Assembly (NCBI RefSeq): GCF_019443965.1
Contig: NZ_CP040814.1
Location: 2,914,001 to 2,978,000, forward strand
Reading direction: 5' to 3'
DNA length: 64,000 bases
Source of the DNA: Salinibacterium sp. M195
Lineage (GTDB): Bacteria > Actinomycetota > Actinomycetes > Actinomycetales > Microbacteriaceae
This document shows positions 31,928 through 46,458 of this stretch, in pieces. Position 1 is the first letter of the stretch, and each line of letters opens with the position of its first letter. The position numbers and the translations under genes are program-made. Below the pieces are notes generated by a model that was not told the origin of the DNA, searched no databases, and saw nothing but the letters and a program-made list of their open reading frames with translations.

Positions 31928-33087
31928 GGTGTGCCCGTCATGCGTGTCACGCCGCCCGCCGCGTCGATGATCGCGTCGACGACTTGAGTGATTTCGGTCT
32001 CCGTCAGCTGATGAAATACGGGCAGGATGAGCGTGTTGTCTGTGAGGCGTTCCGTGACCGGCAGCGGAACCGAACCAGTGTCACGATTGGCGTACGCAGG
32101 CTGACGGTGCGATGCCATGATGCCGCGGCGCGCCGAGACATCTGCTGCGGCGAGCGCCTCGAGCAATCCCTCGCGCGTCAGCGGAAAGTCCGCCCCGACC
32201 TCCACCCACAGGGACTGAAAGTTAGAGGTGCCGTACTCAGGGTCGGCGACGATCCGCAGTCCGGAGATGCCGGCGATGCGGCGGGCATACTCGGCCGCAA
32301 TCTCACGGCGCCGCGTTACGATCTCGGGCAGGCGGCCGAGTTGCACGATACCGACCGCTGCCTGCATGTCGGTCATCCGATAGTTAAATCCGACCTCGCC
32401 GTACTCTTCGGCCGGTGCGATAACGCTGGCGGCACGGTCGACGGCGGAGACGCTCATGGCGTGCTCGCGGAGTTGACGCGCCCTAGCGGCCCAGCCGGCG
32501 TTCGAAGTGGTGAGCATGCCCCCTTCACCGGTCGTGAGTAATTTGCGGGGATGAAATGACCACGCGGCGATGTCTGCCCCCGCTCCCACCGGGCGCCCCT
32601 TATACGCAGAGCCCGCACCACACGCCGCGTCTTCGATGACCAAGATCCCTCGGGGATCAGTCACTGCTCGGATCGAGTCGAGATCAACGGGCATCCCACC
32701 CTGATCGACAACAATGACGGCACGCGTTCGATCCGTGAGTGCAGCGTGCACGCTCTCGGCGGTGACGTTGCCGGTCAGCGGATCGACATCCGCGAATACC
32801 GGTCGCGCGCCGACATAGGTAGGCGCATTTGCGGTCGCGATGAAGGAAAAAGAGGGGATGACTACGTCGTCTCCCGCTTCGATTCCGCCAACTACGAGCG
32901 CGAGATGCAGCGCCGTGGTGCAGTTCGACGTCGCAACAGCATGATCTGCCTGCATTGCCTCCGCGAACGCAGTCTCAAACGCCGCGACCCGAGGGCCTTG
33001 GGCAACCCAGCCCGAGGCGATGACCTCAGCGACCGCATCAGCCTCCTCCGTGCCGAGCCACGGCTTCATGACATTGACCCTGCTCAT
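31924..33087 (-). CDS. Second DegT/DnrJ/EryC1-family aminotransferase (PglE-like)
   Basis: MSRVNVMKPWLGTEEADAVA, SGWVAQGPRV and SNCTTALHLAL are typical of the C4-aminotransferase branch (PglE, perosamine synthase). The PLP lysine is in SFHPRKLLTTGEGG. It is followed directly by a PglD-like acetyltransferase, suggesting a 4-acetamido-4,6-dideoxy sugar, but no 4,6-dehydratase of the PglF type is visible in the window. I start at ATG 33087, in the ATGA overlap, rather than 33141. Confidence 0.84.
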   Translation of the reverse strand: MSRVNVMKPWLGTEEADAVAEVIASGWVAQGPRVAAFETAFAEAMQADHAVATSNCTTALHLALVVGGIEAGDDVVIPSFSFIATANAPTYVGARPVFADVDPLTGNVTAESVHAALTDRTRAVIVVDQGGMPVDLDSIRAVTDPRGILVIEDAACGAGSAYKGRPVGAGADIAAWSFHPRKLLTTGEGGMLTTSNAGWAARARQLREHAMSVSAVDRAASVIAPAEEYGEVGFNYRMTDMQAAVGIVQLGRLPEIVTRRREIAAEYARRIAGISGLRIVADPEYGTSNFQSLWVEVGADFPLTREGLLEALAAADVSARRGIMASHRQPAYANRDTGSVPLPVTERLTDNTLILPVFHQLTETEITQVVDAIIDAAGGVTRMTGTP

Positions 33088-34079
33088 GATCTGAGCTCTG
33101 ATTTTCCGGCCGAGATCTCGTCGCGCAGCGGGCTCCACCACTCCACAAGAGAACGAAGTCCATCCTCCAGCGAGATCTCAGCGGTGAAGCCGAGGTCGGT
33201 CTGCGCGGCGACAGTATCGGCGAGCCGACGCGTTACTCCGTTCACCGCACGTTCCGGGCCGTGCTCGACGCTGAGATCGGAGTCCATCGCGCGCAGCAGC
33301 GCCTGGGCTAGCTCCAGCAGGCTAGTCTCCTGTCCGCTGGCGACGTTGTAAACGCCATCGACTACGTCGCTTTGGGCGGCGAGGATGTTGGCGCGCGCGA
33401 TGTCTTGAGTGACAACGAAATCCATCGTCTGCCGACCATCACCAAAAATTAGCGGTGGCCGGCCATCAGCAATGCGCTCCATCCAGCGCACGAGAACCTC
33501 TGTGTAGAGCCCGTGCACATCCATGCGGGGGCCGTAGACGTTGAAGTACCGCAGAATGACGAAGTCGAGCCCGTTCATGGCCCGGAAGCTACGGATCGTG
33601 CCTTCGTTGAATGATTTGGCGGCACCATAAAACGTGTCGTTGTTGTGGTGATGGTGTCGCTCTGTCGTGGGGAACTCTTCGGCTAACCCGTAGACGGAGG
33701 CGCTCGACGCGGAGATCAGTTTGCTCACGCCAAGCTCGGCAGCAGCCTCGATGACGTTGAAGGTGCCATCGACGAGCACTTCGAGCGCGAGGCGTGGGTC
33801 TTCGGCGCACTGAGTGATGCGGATGGCAGCTTCATGGAAGACAAGGTCCTTGCCAACAGTGAGCTCGCGAACAAAATCTTTGTCGCGAAGGTCACCCTCG
33901 TGCACGGTTACCTTGCCGGTGTGCATGGCGTCATCGAGGTTGGCCCGCCGCCCCCGCACGAGGTTGTCAAGCACGTCGACGTGCGCGGCACCAGCGTCGA
34001 TCAGCTGGTCAACGATGTGAGAACCAATAGTTCCGGCGCCGCCAGTAACGAGAACCTGAGTACCGCGGATGTCGGTCAT
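33084..34079 (-). CDS. NAD-dependent sugar-nucleotide epimerase/dehydratase (extended SDR)
   Basis: The chain has the NAD-binding VTGGAGTIGSH, SASSASVYG with the catalytic serine, and YGAAK with the catalytic tyrosine and lysine, followed by RYFNVYGPRMD. These place it with UDP-glucose/UDP-GlcNAc 4-epimerases and related SDRs. An unusual run ERHHHHNND just before the active-site tyrosine is a visible oddity. Its product would feed the two aminotransferases encoded next. It overlaps both neighbours by ATGA. Confidence 0.85.
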   Translation of the reverse strand: MTDIRGTQVLVTGGAGTIGSHIVDQLIDAGAAHVDVLDNLVRGRRANLDDAMHTGKVTVHEGDLRDKDFVRELTVGKDLVFHEAAIRITQCAEDPRLALEVLVDGTFNVIEAAAELGVSKLISASSASVYGLAEEFPTTERHHHHNNDTFYGAAKSFNEGTIRSFRAMNGLDFVILRYFNVYGPRMDVHGLYTEVLVRWMERIADGRPPLIFGDGRQTMDFVVTQDIARANILAAQSDVVDGVYNVASGQETSLLELAQALLRAMDSDLSVEHGPERAVNGVTRRLADTVAAQTDLGFTAEISLEDGLRSLVEWWSPLRDEISAGKSELRS

Positions 34080-35140
34080 GACGCTTGCTCCAATGAACGT
34101 GGGACGGAGTCGATGGGGCTGGGGGCACCGGCCAGAGCGAGGCTGCGGCTTGCGGCTTCGAGCACTGCGAGCACCCGCAGGCCGGCGTGGCCGTCGGTGC
34201 GTGGCGCGCGACCGTCGTGAATGCTCTCGGCGAACTCGGTAGTCATTGATGCGAGAGCCTCATGCTCGGGTAACGCAGGAGACCAGGTATCTCCGAGGCG
34301 GTACGAGACTGTTGCGGCAGTGCGATCTGCCTCAGCCTGTGACACCTGCATGAGGTCGACGCCTCGGTCATAGACGCTGAGGCGCTGCTGTGGGTTGAGG
34401 TCGTCCCAGACAAGCGTTTGCTTCGTGCCGCCGATGACCATCTGACGGATCTTTGTCGGACTGAGCCAGTTGACGTGCACATGGGCCATGGCTCCACCTT
34501 CAAGGGGAAGGCTGAGATAGCCAACGCAGGATTTGCCGGAACCGAGAGGGTCTGCTCCCTGAGCGGACGCAGTCGTTGCCGTGAGGCCGCCAGGCAGGAT
34601 GAAGTCGATAATGGAGAGGTCGTGCGGTGCCAAGTCCCAGAACACATCGACGTCGGGCTGAATCAGTCCTAGGTTGATGCGAACTGAGTCGATGAACAAA
34701 ATCTCGCCGAGCATGCCGTCGGCGATCAGCTCACGAATCTTCATCACTGCTGGCGTGTAGCAGTAGGTGTGGTCGGACATCAGTACCAGACCGCGCTCGT
34801 CGGCCTCACGCGCCATCTCGAGCCCCTTGTCGCGACTGTCGGCTAGTGGCTTCTCCACAACGACATGCTTTCCTGCACGAAGCGCCTTCAACACGATGGG
34901 GTGATGGGTGTGTGCCGGAGTGGCTATGGCAACGGCATCGAGGTTTGGATCGCTGAGAAGCTCGTCAAGATCGGTGATAACCGGCACTCCTCCGAGCGAG
35001 TCCGCGAGCTTTTCTGCCCGCGTTGCATCGAGATCGCAGATCGCAGCAAGCTTCCACTGTGGGTTTGCACGAAAGTTTCTCGCCAGGTTCGGCCCCCAGT
35101 AGCCTGCGCCGACGACCGCTACGTGTAATGGATAACTCAC
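34076..35140 (-). CDS. Gfo/Idh/MocA-family sugar-nucleotide oxidoreductase (WlbA-like)
   Basis: The NAD-binding VVGAGYWGPNLARNF, the hallmark EKPLA, and the C-terminal half with DLAPHDLSIIDFILPGG match WlbA/WbpB-like 3-dehydrogenases that oxidise UDP-GlcNAcA. It would supply the 3-keto substrate for an aminotransferase; the UDP-GlcNAc 6-dehydrogenase this route needs is not in the window. This is the first gene of the 13-gene operon. The GTG start follows GAGGGGG at suitable spacing. Confidence 0.84.
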   Translation of the reverse strand: MSYPLHVAVVGAGYWGPNLARNFRANPQWKLAAICDLDATRAEKLADSLGGVPVITDLDELLSDPNLDAVAIATPAHTHHPIVLKALRAGKHVVVEKPLADSRDKGLEMAREADERGLVLMSDHTYCYTPAVMKIRELIADGMLGEILFIDSVRINLGLIQPDVDVFWDLAPHDLSIIDFILPGGLTATTASAQGADPLGSGKSCVGYLSLPLEGGAMAHVHVNWLSPTKIRQMVIGGTKQTLVWDDLNPQQRLSVYDRGVDLMQVSQAEADRTAATVSYRLGDTWSPALPEHEALASMTTEFAESIHDGRAPRTDGHAGLRVLAVLEAASRSLALAGAPSPIDSVPRSLEQAS

Positions 35141-35197
35141 TGCGTCCCCCTCTATCGTCTACTCAACTTTCTGCCAACGGCAGTTCTCGACCGTGGC

Positions 35198-40852
<5,655 letters not shown>

Positions 40853-41285
40853 GGCTCATCACCACGTTCCCACTAGCGCGATGAGCATTCCGATGGTGTG
40901 ACTCGGGGCGCTCATGGCGCGCTCCCGGCCAAGAGGGCATTGCCGAGCAGTGCCGGGACGATGGACGTTCTGCATTCTTCGGGCCGAATGTGCGCGAAAA
41001 ACACTGTGGTTAAAGTTCGCATGGGTAGACGCCTGTTGGGACAGGTTGTGCTCGAGTCAGCTTTACAGCCGGGGTACTCTTGCTGACGCTTCGGGCGGGT
41101 TCCGAAGTGTTGTTAGATTAGTCCGACAGACTCAGGCAGTCAAGAGTACCTATACCAACTCAGCAATATTGTTAACTCGACACGCATGCTGTATGGACAT
41201 TCGCAGGGTTCCCTCTAGAGCCACGAGGAGTTCCGAAATGGTGACTGCGGAAGCGGGCTCACCAGCTCAAGCTCGCCGTTCAAGC
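40853..41285. other. 433-bp gap with a nested inverted repeat
   Basis: No coding frame is convincing here. Most of the gap is unstructured, but GGTACTCTTG (41073-41082) and CAAGAGTACC (41141-41150) form a perfect 10-bp outer stem. Inside it ACGCTTCGG (41086-41094) pairs with CCGAAGTGT (41102-41110), allowing one wobble. The block could be a terminator for the acetyltransferase gene (minus strand), part of the leader of the giant protein, or a small structured RNA. Confidence 0.45.
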
Positions 41286-42152
41286 TCACCATTGAACAAG
41301 AGTGAGTTCGCTGTACAGATAGTCGGCCTGATCCGCGTCGAGACCAGTTCCCCGAAACATCTTGGGCCGGGGGTTGTTCAACGTCGTGCCAAGCCCTTGG
41401 GTGAATCCAAGAACTCGGTGTTCGGCGAGGGTAAAGATCAGCCCTCTGCCTAGCAAGTAAGACCGGACAGCTCCCCACGAAGATTCGATGAGCGCGCTGG
41501 AGCCGCCGCTGTACAGCGGTGTGGCGAAGAGCTGTAGCCCCTTTCGACGGTCGCGCCGAAACATCAGGTATCCGTACTGCCCCTCTTGCTCTATGAGCAG
41601 ATGTTCAGCAGCTTTAGCGTTGCGATGATCGCCGTAGACGACCGCATCACGCCCCACGAGAACACGATCAAGTTCAGCCTGATTGCTCGTCAGCCGAAGA
41701 CCACGAGGATGAAGCCGAGGGAGATTGACCACGAGTCGAGTGGTTGTGTTCAGATGCTGGAAACCCAACCGCTCGTTAATCGCGATGACGTTTCCACTCG
41801 GAGACAAGTCGGTGAAGACAAAACCTGGTTGTCTGAGAAGCGCGCGGGTGAGCCTCAAGCTATGCATCCGGTAGGCCTCGAGAACACAGAACGCCGCGAG
41901 GTTGCACACGTCGATTGTGGTCCCGTCGACGTCACGGTGCGAATAAATTGCCGCATAGACGCCAACGATCGTTCCGTCTTCGGTGACGAGCTGGAATCCG
42001 TGATTGGGGCCCTTGTGGCTCCACGGCGGCGAAACGAGTTGCTTCCACTGGGCGGCAGCTACGTGACTATTGAGGTTGTTGTGCAAAAACTCGCTGACCG
42101 AGCGGGCATCATCCGAGGTAATCGGTTTCGTCGAGACGCCGGAATTCGCCAT
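41286..42152 (-). CDS. GNAT-fold acetyltransferase-like protein
   Basis: The first half has the GNAT pattern: DDARSVSEFLHNN, VTEDGTIVGVYAAIYS, NLAAFCVLEAYRMHSLRL (acetyl-CoA-binding loop region) and FTDLSPSGNVIAINERLGF. The second ~130 residues (LIEQEGQYGYLMFRRD and later IFTLAEHRVLGFT) look like a degenerate second GNAT-like half. It may modify an EPS component, but it lies outside the operon, separated by 433 bp from the giant protein. The substrate is unknown. Confidence 0.7.
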   Translation of the reverse strand: MANSGVSTKPITSDDARSVSEFLHNNLNSHVAAAQWKQLVSPPWSHKGPNHGFQLVTEDGTIVGVYAAIYSHRDVDGTTIDVCNLAAFCVLEAYRMHSLRLTRALLRQPGFVFTDLSPSGNVIAINERLGFQHLNTTTRLVVNLPRLHPRGLRLTSNQAELDRVLVGRDAVVYGDHRNAKAAEHLLIEQEGQYGYLMFRRDRRKGLQLFATPLYSGGSSALIESSWGAVRSYLLGRGLIFTLAEHRVLGFTQGLGTTLNNPRPKMFRGTGLDADQADYLYSELTLVQW

Positions 42153-42291
42153 AGCGTCAGCCTAAGGGAACCGCGGCCGGGTCCCTAGGTTAGGCACCAT
42201 AAAATAGACATTTTTGAGCGGGAACGAGCGCGCAGTTTCTGCACGTTTTCCGCCAAATTTGCCGCATTCCGACGACTAAGCTGGAGTTCTC

Positions 42292-43500
42292 GTGAACGCA
42301 TACATCGACCTGCTTAAAACTCCAGGCATCGCCAGAATCATCGCGGCTCAACTAACCGCGCGACTTCCTGGTGGCATGCTCTCTTTAGCGATCCTGCTTC
42401 ACGTTGAACAGATCCACAATTCTTATGGAGCGGCAGGTCTCGTGCTCGCCGCGACGAGCATCGGCCAAGGCGTTGCCGGGCCCCTCACCAGCCGCTGGAT
42501 GGGCATCTGGGGAATGCGCAAAGTGCTCATTCTCACCCTTGTCATTTCAGCGACCGCAATTTTTACGATCGCCCTAGTTCCGCTCAGCGTCGGCATGTTC
42601 ATGGTCGTCGGCCTCATCGCGGGGCTGAGCAACCCACCCGTACAACCTGCGGTCCGCACGATTTATCCCAAAATGGTGAACTCGAAACAGCTCACACCGC
42701 TGTTCTCCTTAGACGCCTCAGCTCAAGAAATCATCTGGGTTGCTGGCCCTGTCGTTGCCACGTTCTTGGCGATCCAGATATCCACCACCACAGCCATTGT
42801 TGTTGCTGGCGCGTTCCTCATCGGCGGCGGCGCCTGGTTCATCGCAAGCCCCGAAGTCGGTCAGGTGCGCATCCCCCGCAGCAAGCGTTCCTTTGGAACC
42901 GTGCTTCGACGCCGCCCCGTTTTGCTGGCAACAATCACCGGCTTCCTCCTGGTCGGTGCCGCATCAGCGGTTGAAGCATCCGTCGTCTCGGTGTTTGGTC
43001 ACGACGGCCCCCAAGCCGGTTTCGTGCTGGGCATTTGGGCGATCGGCTCGCTCCTTGGCGGCTTGTTCCTCGGCCACTTACCCATCGGGCCGTGGGCGCT
43101 CGCCCGCCGCATGTTCATCGTTTTCGTCGGCATGGCATTGGCGATGATTTACCTCGACTTCTGGTGGCTCGCCGCGATGTTACTCATCGCTGGCATCGGC
43201 ATCGCGCCCGCATTCGCCGTCATCTTTGCCATCGTGTCAGCCAGCGTAAAATTCAGCGACACCGCAGAGGCCTACGGCTGGGTCGGCACCGGTCAGTTGA
43301 TTGGTGCAGCCCTCGGCTCTGCAATCGCCGGATTCCTTATCGATAGCTACGGGCCGATCGGTGGATTCTGGGCCGCAACCGTCATCGCAGCGCTCGGAGC
43401 GCTCGTTCCGGCACTTCTGCGAGGTTGGCACCCCGACTTGCGCGGCAAAGATGCTAGCCCTATCCCTGACACCGAGCCAATCAGCACCCTGCGCCAGTAG
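42292..43500 (+). CDS. Major facilitator superfamily transporter
   Basis: The 402 residues contain twelve predicted helices and MFS-type loops (SRWMGIWGMRKVL after helix 2). GLIAGLSNPPVQPAVRTIYPKMV is typical of a branch of actinobacterial MFS efflux proteins. The start is GTG at 42292, preceded by GGAG at a 5-base gap. It is divergent from the GNAT gene across 139 bp and is followed by a small terminator-like hairpin before metQ. The substrate is unknown. Confidence 0.82.
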   Translation: MNAYIDLLKTPGIARIIAAQLTARLPGGMLSLAILLHVEQIHNSYGAAGLVLAATSIGQGVAGPLTSRWMGIWGMRKVLILTLVISATAIFTIALVPLSVGMFMVVGLIAGLSNPPVQPAVRTIYPKMVNSKQLTPLFSLDASAQEIIWVAGPVVATFLAIQISTTTAIVVAGAFLIGGGAWFIASPEVGQVRIPRSKRSFGTVLRRRPVLLATITGFLLVGAASAVEASVVSVFGHDGPQAGFVLGIWAIGSLLGGLFLGHLPIGPWALARRMFIVFVGMALAMIYLDFWWLAAMLLIAGIGIAPAFAVIFAIVSASVKFSDTAEAYGWVGTGQLIGAALGSAIAGFLIDSYGPIGGFWAATVIAALGALVPALLRGWHPDLRGKDASPIPDTEPISTLRQ

Positions 43501-43555
43501 CCCATGCCCGCTCCCTGCGCGGCGAATCCCGTAGGACTGCGCAGCAATTGGTAAC

Positions 43556-43574
43556 ACTGCGTCACGCAGTTTTT
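43556..43574 (+). terminator. Short hairpin with T-run after the MFS gene
   Basis: ACTGCG-TCA-CGCAGT (43556-43570) is followed by a T-run (43570-43574). It sits 55 bases after the MFS stop and 73 bases before metQ, so it may end the MFS transcript or act as a leader attenuator for the methionine importer. No clear SAM riboswitch core was seen. Confidence 0.5.
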
Positions 43575-43646
43575 CATCGCGACGCCGCTCACGAATACTT
43601 GGCCAGTCGTCACACGCACGACACCACCGTCGTGAAAGGTTTTGCC

Positions 43647-44645
43647 ATGTCTGAACAGACACCCCTCATCTCCGCGCCCAAAAAGCGCGGAAAGCTTTAT
43701 GCCCTCATCGCCGCCGGGATCGTTGTTGCCATTGCAATCATCACAGCCATCGTTCTCGCCGTCACGAGCTCGGGCGGCGACGATGTAGCCCCTGTCTCTC
43801 CCGGTGATGATTCGGATACCGCCGCAGCCATCACCGAAGGTAAAGGCTCATCAGCCGATCCCGTCACCATCGGAGTTGTCGGTGCGAGCGACCCCTACTG
43901 GGAGGTTTACAAAGATGCCGCAGCCGCCGAAGGGATCTCGATCGACCTCGTAGATTTCGGCAGCTATGAACTGCCCAACCCTGCCCTCACCGCGGGTGAT
44001 CTCGACCTCAACCAGTTCCAACACATCATCTACCTCGCGCAGTACAACGAAGCAGCAGGAGCAGACCTCGCCCCGATCGGGGCAACCGCGATCTACCCCC
44101 TCGGCTTGTACTCAACCCAATTCGGCTCGCTAGAAGAAATCCCGGCTGGATCGACCGTTGCGGTTCCTAACGATGCCAGCAACCTCGCCCGCTCGCTGCT
44201 CGTTCTCCAGTCCGCCGGCCTCATTGAACTCGACGGAGGAGGCAGCATTTTTGTCACCCTCGATGACATCAAGACCGACACCTCGAAAGTAAAAGTGATC
44301 GCTCTCGAAGCCGCACTCGCCCCGACATCGCTACCGGATGTTGCTGCTGCCATCATCAACAATGACTTCGTCGAAGACGCCGGGCTGAGTTTCTCGGACG
44401 CGATCGCAACCGACGATCCCAGCGATGCAAACGCAGTGCCCTACATCAACATTTTCGCGGCCCGCGCTGACGATGCCAACAACGAGCTCTACCTCCAACT
44501 GGTCGACATCTTCCAGTCCACCCAGGCCGTGCAGGATGGCGTGCTCGAGGTTTCCGGAAACACCGCAGTGCTTCTCCAGACACCGGTGGGCGATCTCGTT
44601 GACTCGCTGTCAACGGTGCAGTCCGACATCCGCGCTCAGGGCTAA
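43647..44645 (+). CDS. metQ: MetQ/NlpA-family substrate-binding protein with a membrane anchor instead of a lipobox
   Basis: The mature domain has VTIGVVGASDPYWEVYKDAA, VDLVDFGSYELPNPALTAGDLDLNQFQH and IGATAIYPLGLYS, typical of the MetQ/NlpA methionine-binding family. The N-terminus is KKRGKLYALIAAGIVVAIAI followed by TAIVLAVTSSGGDD: a hydrophobic helix with no lipobox cysteine, so it is probably a helix-anchored or secreted form, whereas most relatives are lipoproteins. I start at ATG 43647 behind GAAAGG; 43548 is an unlikely longer start. It is first in a metQ-metN-metI cluster. Methionine is the probable substrate; related peptides or analogues are possible. Confidence 0.85.
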   Translation: MSEQTPLISAPKKRGKLYALIAAGIVVAIAIITAIVLAVTSSGGDDVAPVSPGDDSDTAAAITEGKGSSADPVTIGVVGASDPYWEVYKDAAAAEGISIDLVDFGSYELPNPALTAGDLDLNQFQHIIYLAQYNEAAGADLAPIGATAIYPLGLYSTQFGSLEEIPAGSTVAVPNDASNLARSLLVLQSAGLIELDGGGSIFVTLDDIKTDTSKVKVIALEAALAPTSLPDVAAAIINNDFVEDAGLSFSDAIATDDPSDANAVPYINIFAARADDANNELYLQLVDIFQSTQAVQDGVLEVSGNTAVLLQTPVGDLVDSLSTVQSDIRAQG

Positions 44646-44651
44646 ACGTCG

Positions 44652-44723
44652 AGGCGAGCTTTCTCGCCTGGCAAACTCACTCCTCATCGTCTGCGGGGGC
44701 GCGGACACAATTCGCACCCCCGC
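44652..44723 (+). promoter_or_regulatory. Two intercistronic hairpins between metQ and metN
   Basis: AGGCGAG-CTTT-CTCGCCT (44652-44669) is a 7-bp stem, and GCGGGGG (44693-44699) pairs with CCCCCGC (44717-44723). Such hairpins between a binding-protein gene and the rest of an ABC operon commonly protect the upstream message or reduce read-through, giving more binding protein than transporter. Confidence 0.55.
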
Positions 44724-44739
44724 TTCTGGAAAGAACCTC

Positions 44740-45768
44740 ATGACTGCAATCCAGCTCACCAACGTCTCCAAAGCGTTCCCGACGCGCACCCGCGGCGAGC
44801 GCCCCGTCCTCGCCCTCGACGACGTCTCGCTCACCATCGAACAGGGCGAGATCTTCGGCATCATCGGATACTCGGGGGCCGGAAAGTCGACTCTCGTACG
44901 CCTCATTAACGCCCTCGAACGTTCGAGCAGCGGCAGCATCCTGATCAACGGCACAGAGATGAGCTCCCTGCGTGAACGAGAACTGCGACGCATCCGGTTG
45001 GGCATCGGTATGGTCTTTCAGCAGTTCAACCTGTTCACCTCGCGCACCGTGTGGGGCAACATTGCCTACCCGCTCATCGTCGCGGGGGTTCCTCAAGCGG
45101 AGCATCAAGCGCGTATCTCAGAGTTGCTGCACTTCGTCGGGCTTGCCGACAAAGCCCACAGCTACCCCGACCAACTTTCGGGCGGGCAAAAACAGCGGGT
45201 CGGAATCGCACGCGCGCTGGCCACAAACCCAAGCATCCTGCTCGCAGACGAAGCGACAAGCGCTCTCGACCCCGAAACGACGAGGGAAGTACTCGCAGTA
45301 CTCAAGCGGGCGAATGAAGAACTGGGGGTGACCATCGTGGTGATCACCCACGAAATGGAAGTTATCCGTTCGATCGCGCATACCGTTGCCGTCATGGACG
45401 CTGGCAGGGTTGTCGAGAGCGGCAGCGTCTTTGATATCTTCTCGGCCCCGCAATCAGAAACCACAAAAAAGTTCGTCTCCACCGTGGTGAAGGCGATCCC
45501 GGAACCCGCCGAACTCGCTGTACTGCGAGACCGGCATCCGGGTCGCATCGTCACGCTCTCTTTCCACGACGGCGACGCGACGCAGTCTGCCGTCTTCACG
45601 GAGTTGGCGAGCAGCGGTCTCGCCTTCGAGCTGATCTACGGAGGAATCAATGAGATTCAAGGGCGCTCGTTCGGCCACCTCACCGTAAGCATCACCGGCG
45701 ATAGCACCGCGATCGACGCCGCACTCGCCAGAGTAGGCGCACTCGTGACCGTGACGGAGGTGAAGTAA
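44740..45768 (+). CDS. metN: Methionine ABC transporter ATP-binding protein
   Basis: The 342-residue ATPase has Walker A GYSGAGKST, the Q-loop MVFQQFNLF, signature LSGGQKQRV, Walker B ILLADEAT and the switch His in VVITHEME. The C-terminal ~80 residues form a NIL domain (RIVTLSFHDGD to VTVTEVK), which in MetN binds methionine and inhibits transport when the cell has enough. The ATG at 44740 is used, behind GGAAAG. The stop is two bases before metI. Confidence 0.93.
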   Translation: MTAIQLTNVSKAFPTRTRGERPVLALDDVSLTIEQGEIFGIIGYSGAGKSTLVRLINALERSSSGSILINGTEMSSLRERELRRIRLGIGMVFQQFNLFTSRTVWGNIAYPLIVAGVPQAEHQARISELLHFVGLADKAHSYPDQLSGGQKQRVGIARALATNPSILLADEATSALDPETTREVLAVLKRANEELGVTIVVITHEMEVIRSIAHTVAVMDAGRVVESGSVFDIFSAPQSETTKKFVSTVVKAIPEPAELAVLRDRHPGRIVTLSFHDGDATQSAVFTELASSGLAFELIYGGINEIQGRSFGHLTVSITGDSTAIDAALARVGALVTVTEVK

Positions 45769-45770
45769 CG

Positions 45771-46430
45771 ATGGAACAGCTCATCGACTTGCTGCCCCTA
45801 CTCGGACAGTCAACATTCGAAACGCTCTACATCGTGGGACTAGCGCTCTTTTTTGGCGGGCTAGGCGGCTTGGTGTTGGGGCTTGGCCTCTACACAACGC
45901 GCCGCGGAAGCTTCCTCTCGAATGGGCCTGTTTTTACCGCGCTCAACGTTCTCGTGAACATCTTTCGGCCCATCCCTTTCATCATTTTCCTTGCCGCTGC
46001 CCAGCCGCTAGCTCGACTCGTTGTCGGCACCGGAATCGGCAACGACGCGATCATTTTCACGCTCTCGCTCGCGGCAGCATTCGGGATCAGTCGCATCGTT
46101 GAACAGAACCTGCTCACCGTGCAGCCGGGCGTGATTGAAGCCGCACGCGCAATGGGTGCCGGGCCGCTGCGCATCATCTTCACTCTGCTCATCCCCGAGG
46201 CCCTCGGACCGTTGATCCTCGGATACACCTTTATTTTTGTCGCGCTCGTCGACATGTCAGCCGTTGCCGGCTACATCGGCGGCGGTGGACTCGGAAACTT
46301 CGCCATCCAATACGGCTACCGGCTCTTCAACCCCACCGTCACTTGGGCGGCAGTCATCATCATCATCCTGCTGGTGCAACTCGTCCAGTGGGCCGGAAAC
46401 ACTGTCGCGCGGCGGGTTATGCGCCGCTAG
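45771..46430 (+). CDS. metI: Methionine ABC transporter permease
   Basis: The 219-residue protein has five to six transmembrane helices and the permease coupling loop VIEAARAMGAGPLRIIFTLLIPEALGP (EAA motif), plus SAVAGYIGGGGLGNFAIQYGY, which is highly typical of MetI. It forms the membrane channel with MetN. The gene starts two bases after the metN stop and ends 28 bases from the convergent aldo/keto reductase gene. Confidence 0.93.
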   Translation: MEQLIDLLPLLGQSTFETLYIVGLALFFGGLGGLVLGLGLYTTRRGSFLSNGPVFTALNVLVNIFRPIPFIIFLAAAQPLARLVVGTGIGNDAIIFTLSLAAAFGISRIVEQNLLTVQPGVIEAARAMGAGPLRIIFTLLIPEALGPLILGYTFIFVALVDMSAVAGYIGGGGLGNFAIQYGYRLFNPTVTWAAVIIIILLVQLVQWAGNTVARRVMRR

Positions 46431-46458
46431 AGCTAGCGGACGTGAGGCTCCGACGCGA

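Noticed and set aside
43501..43646. SAM riboswitch upstream of metQ
   Set aside because: Only one small hairpin with a T-run is visible; the conserved core of known SAM riboswitches is not apparent.
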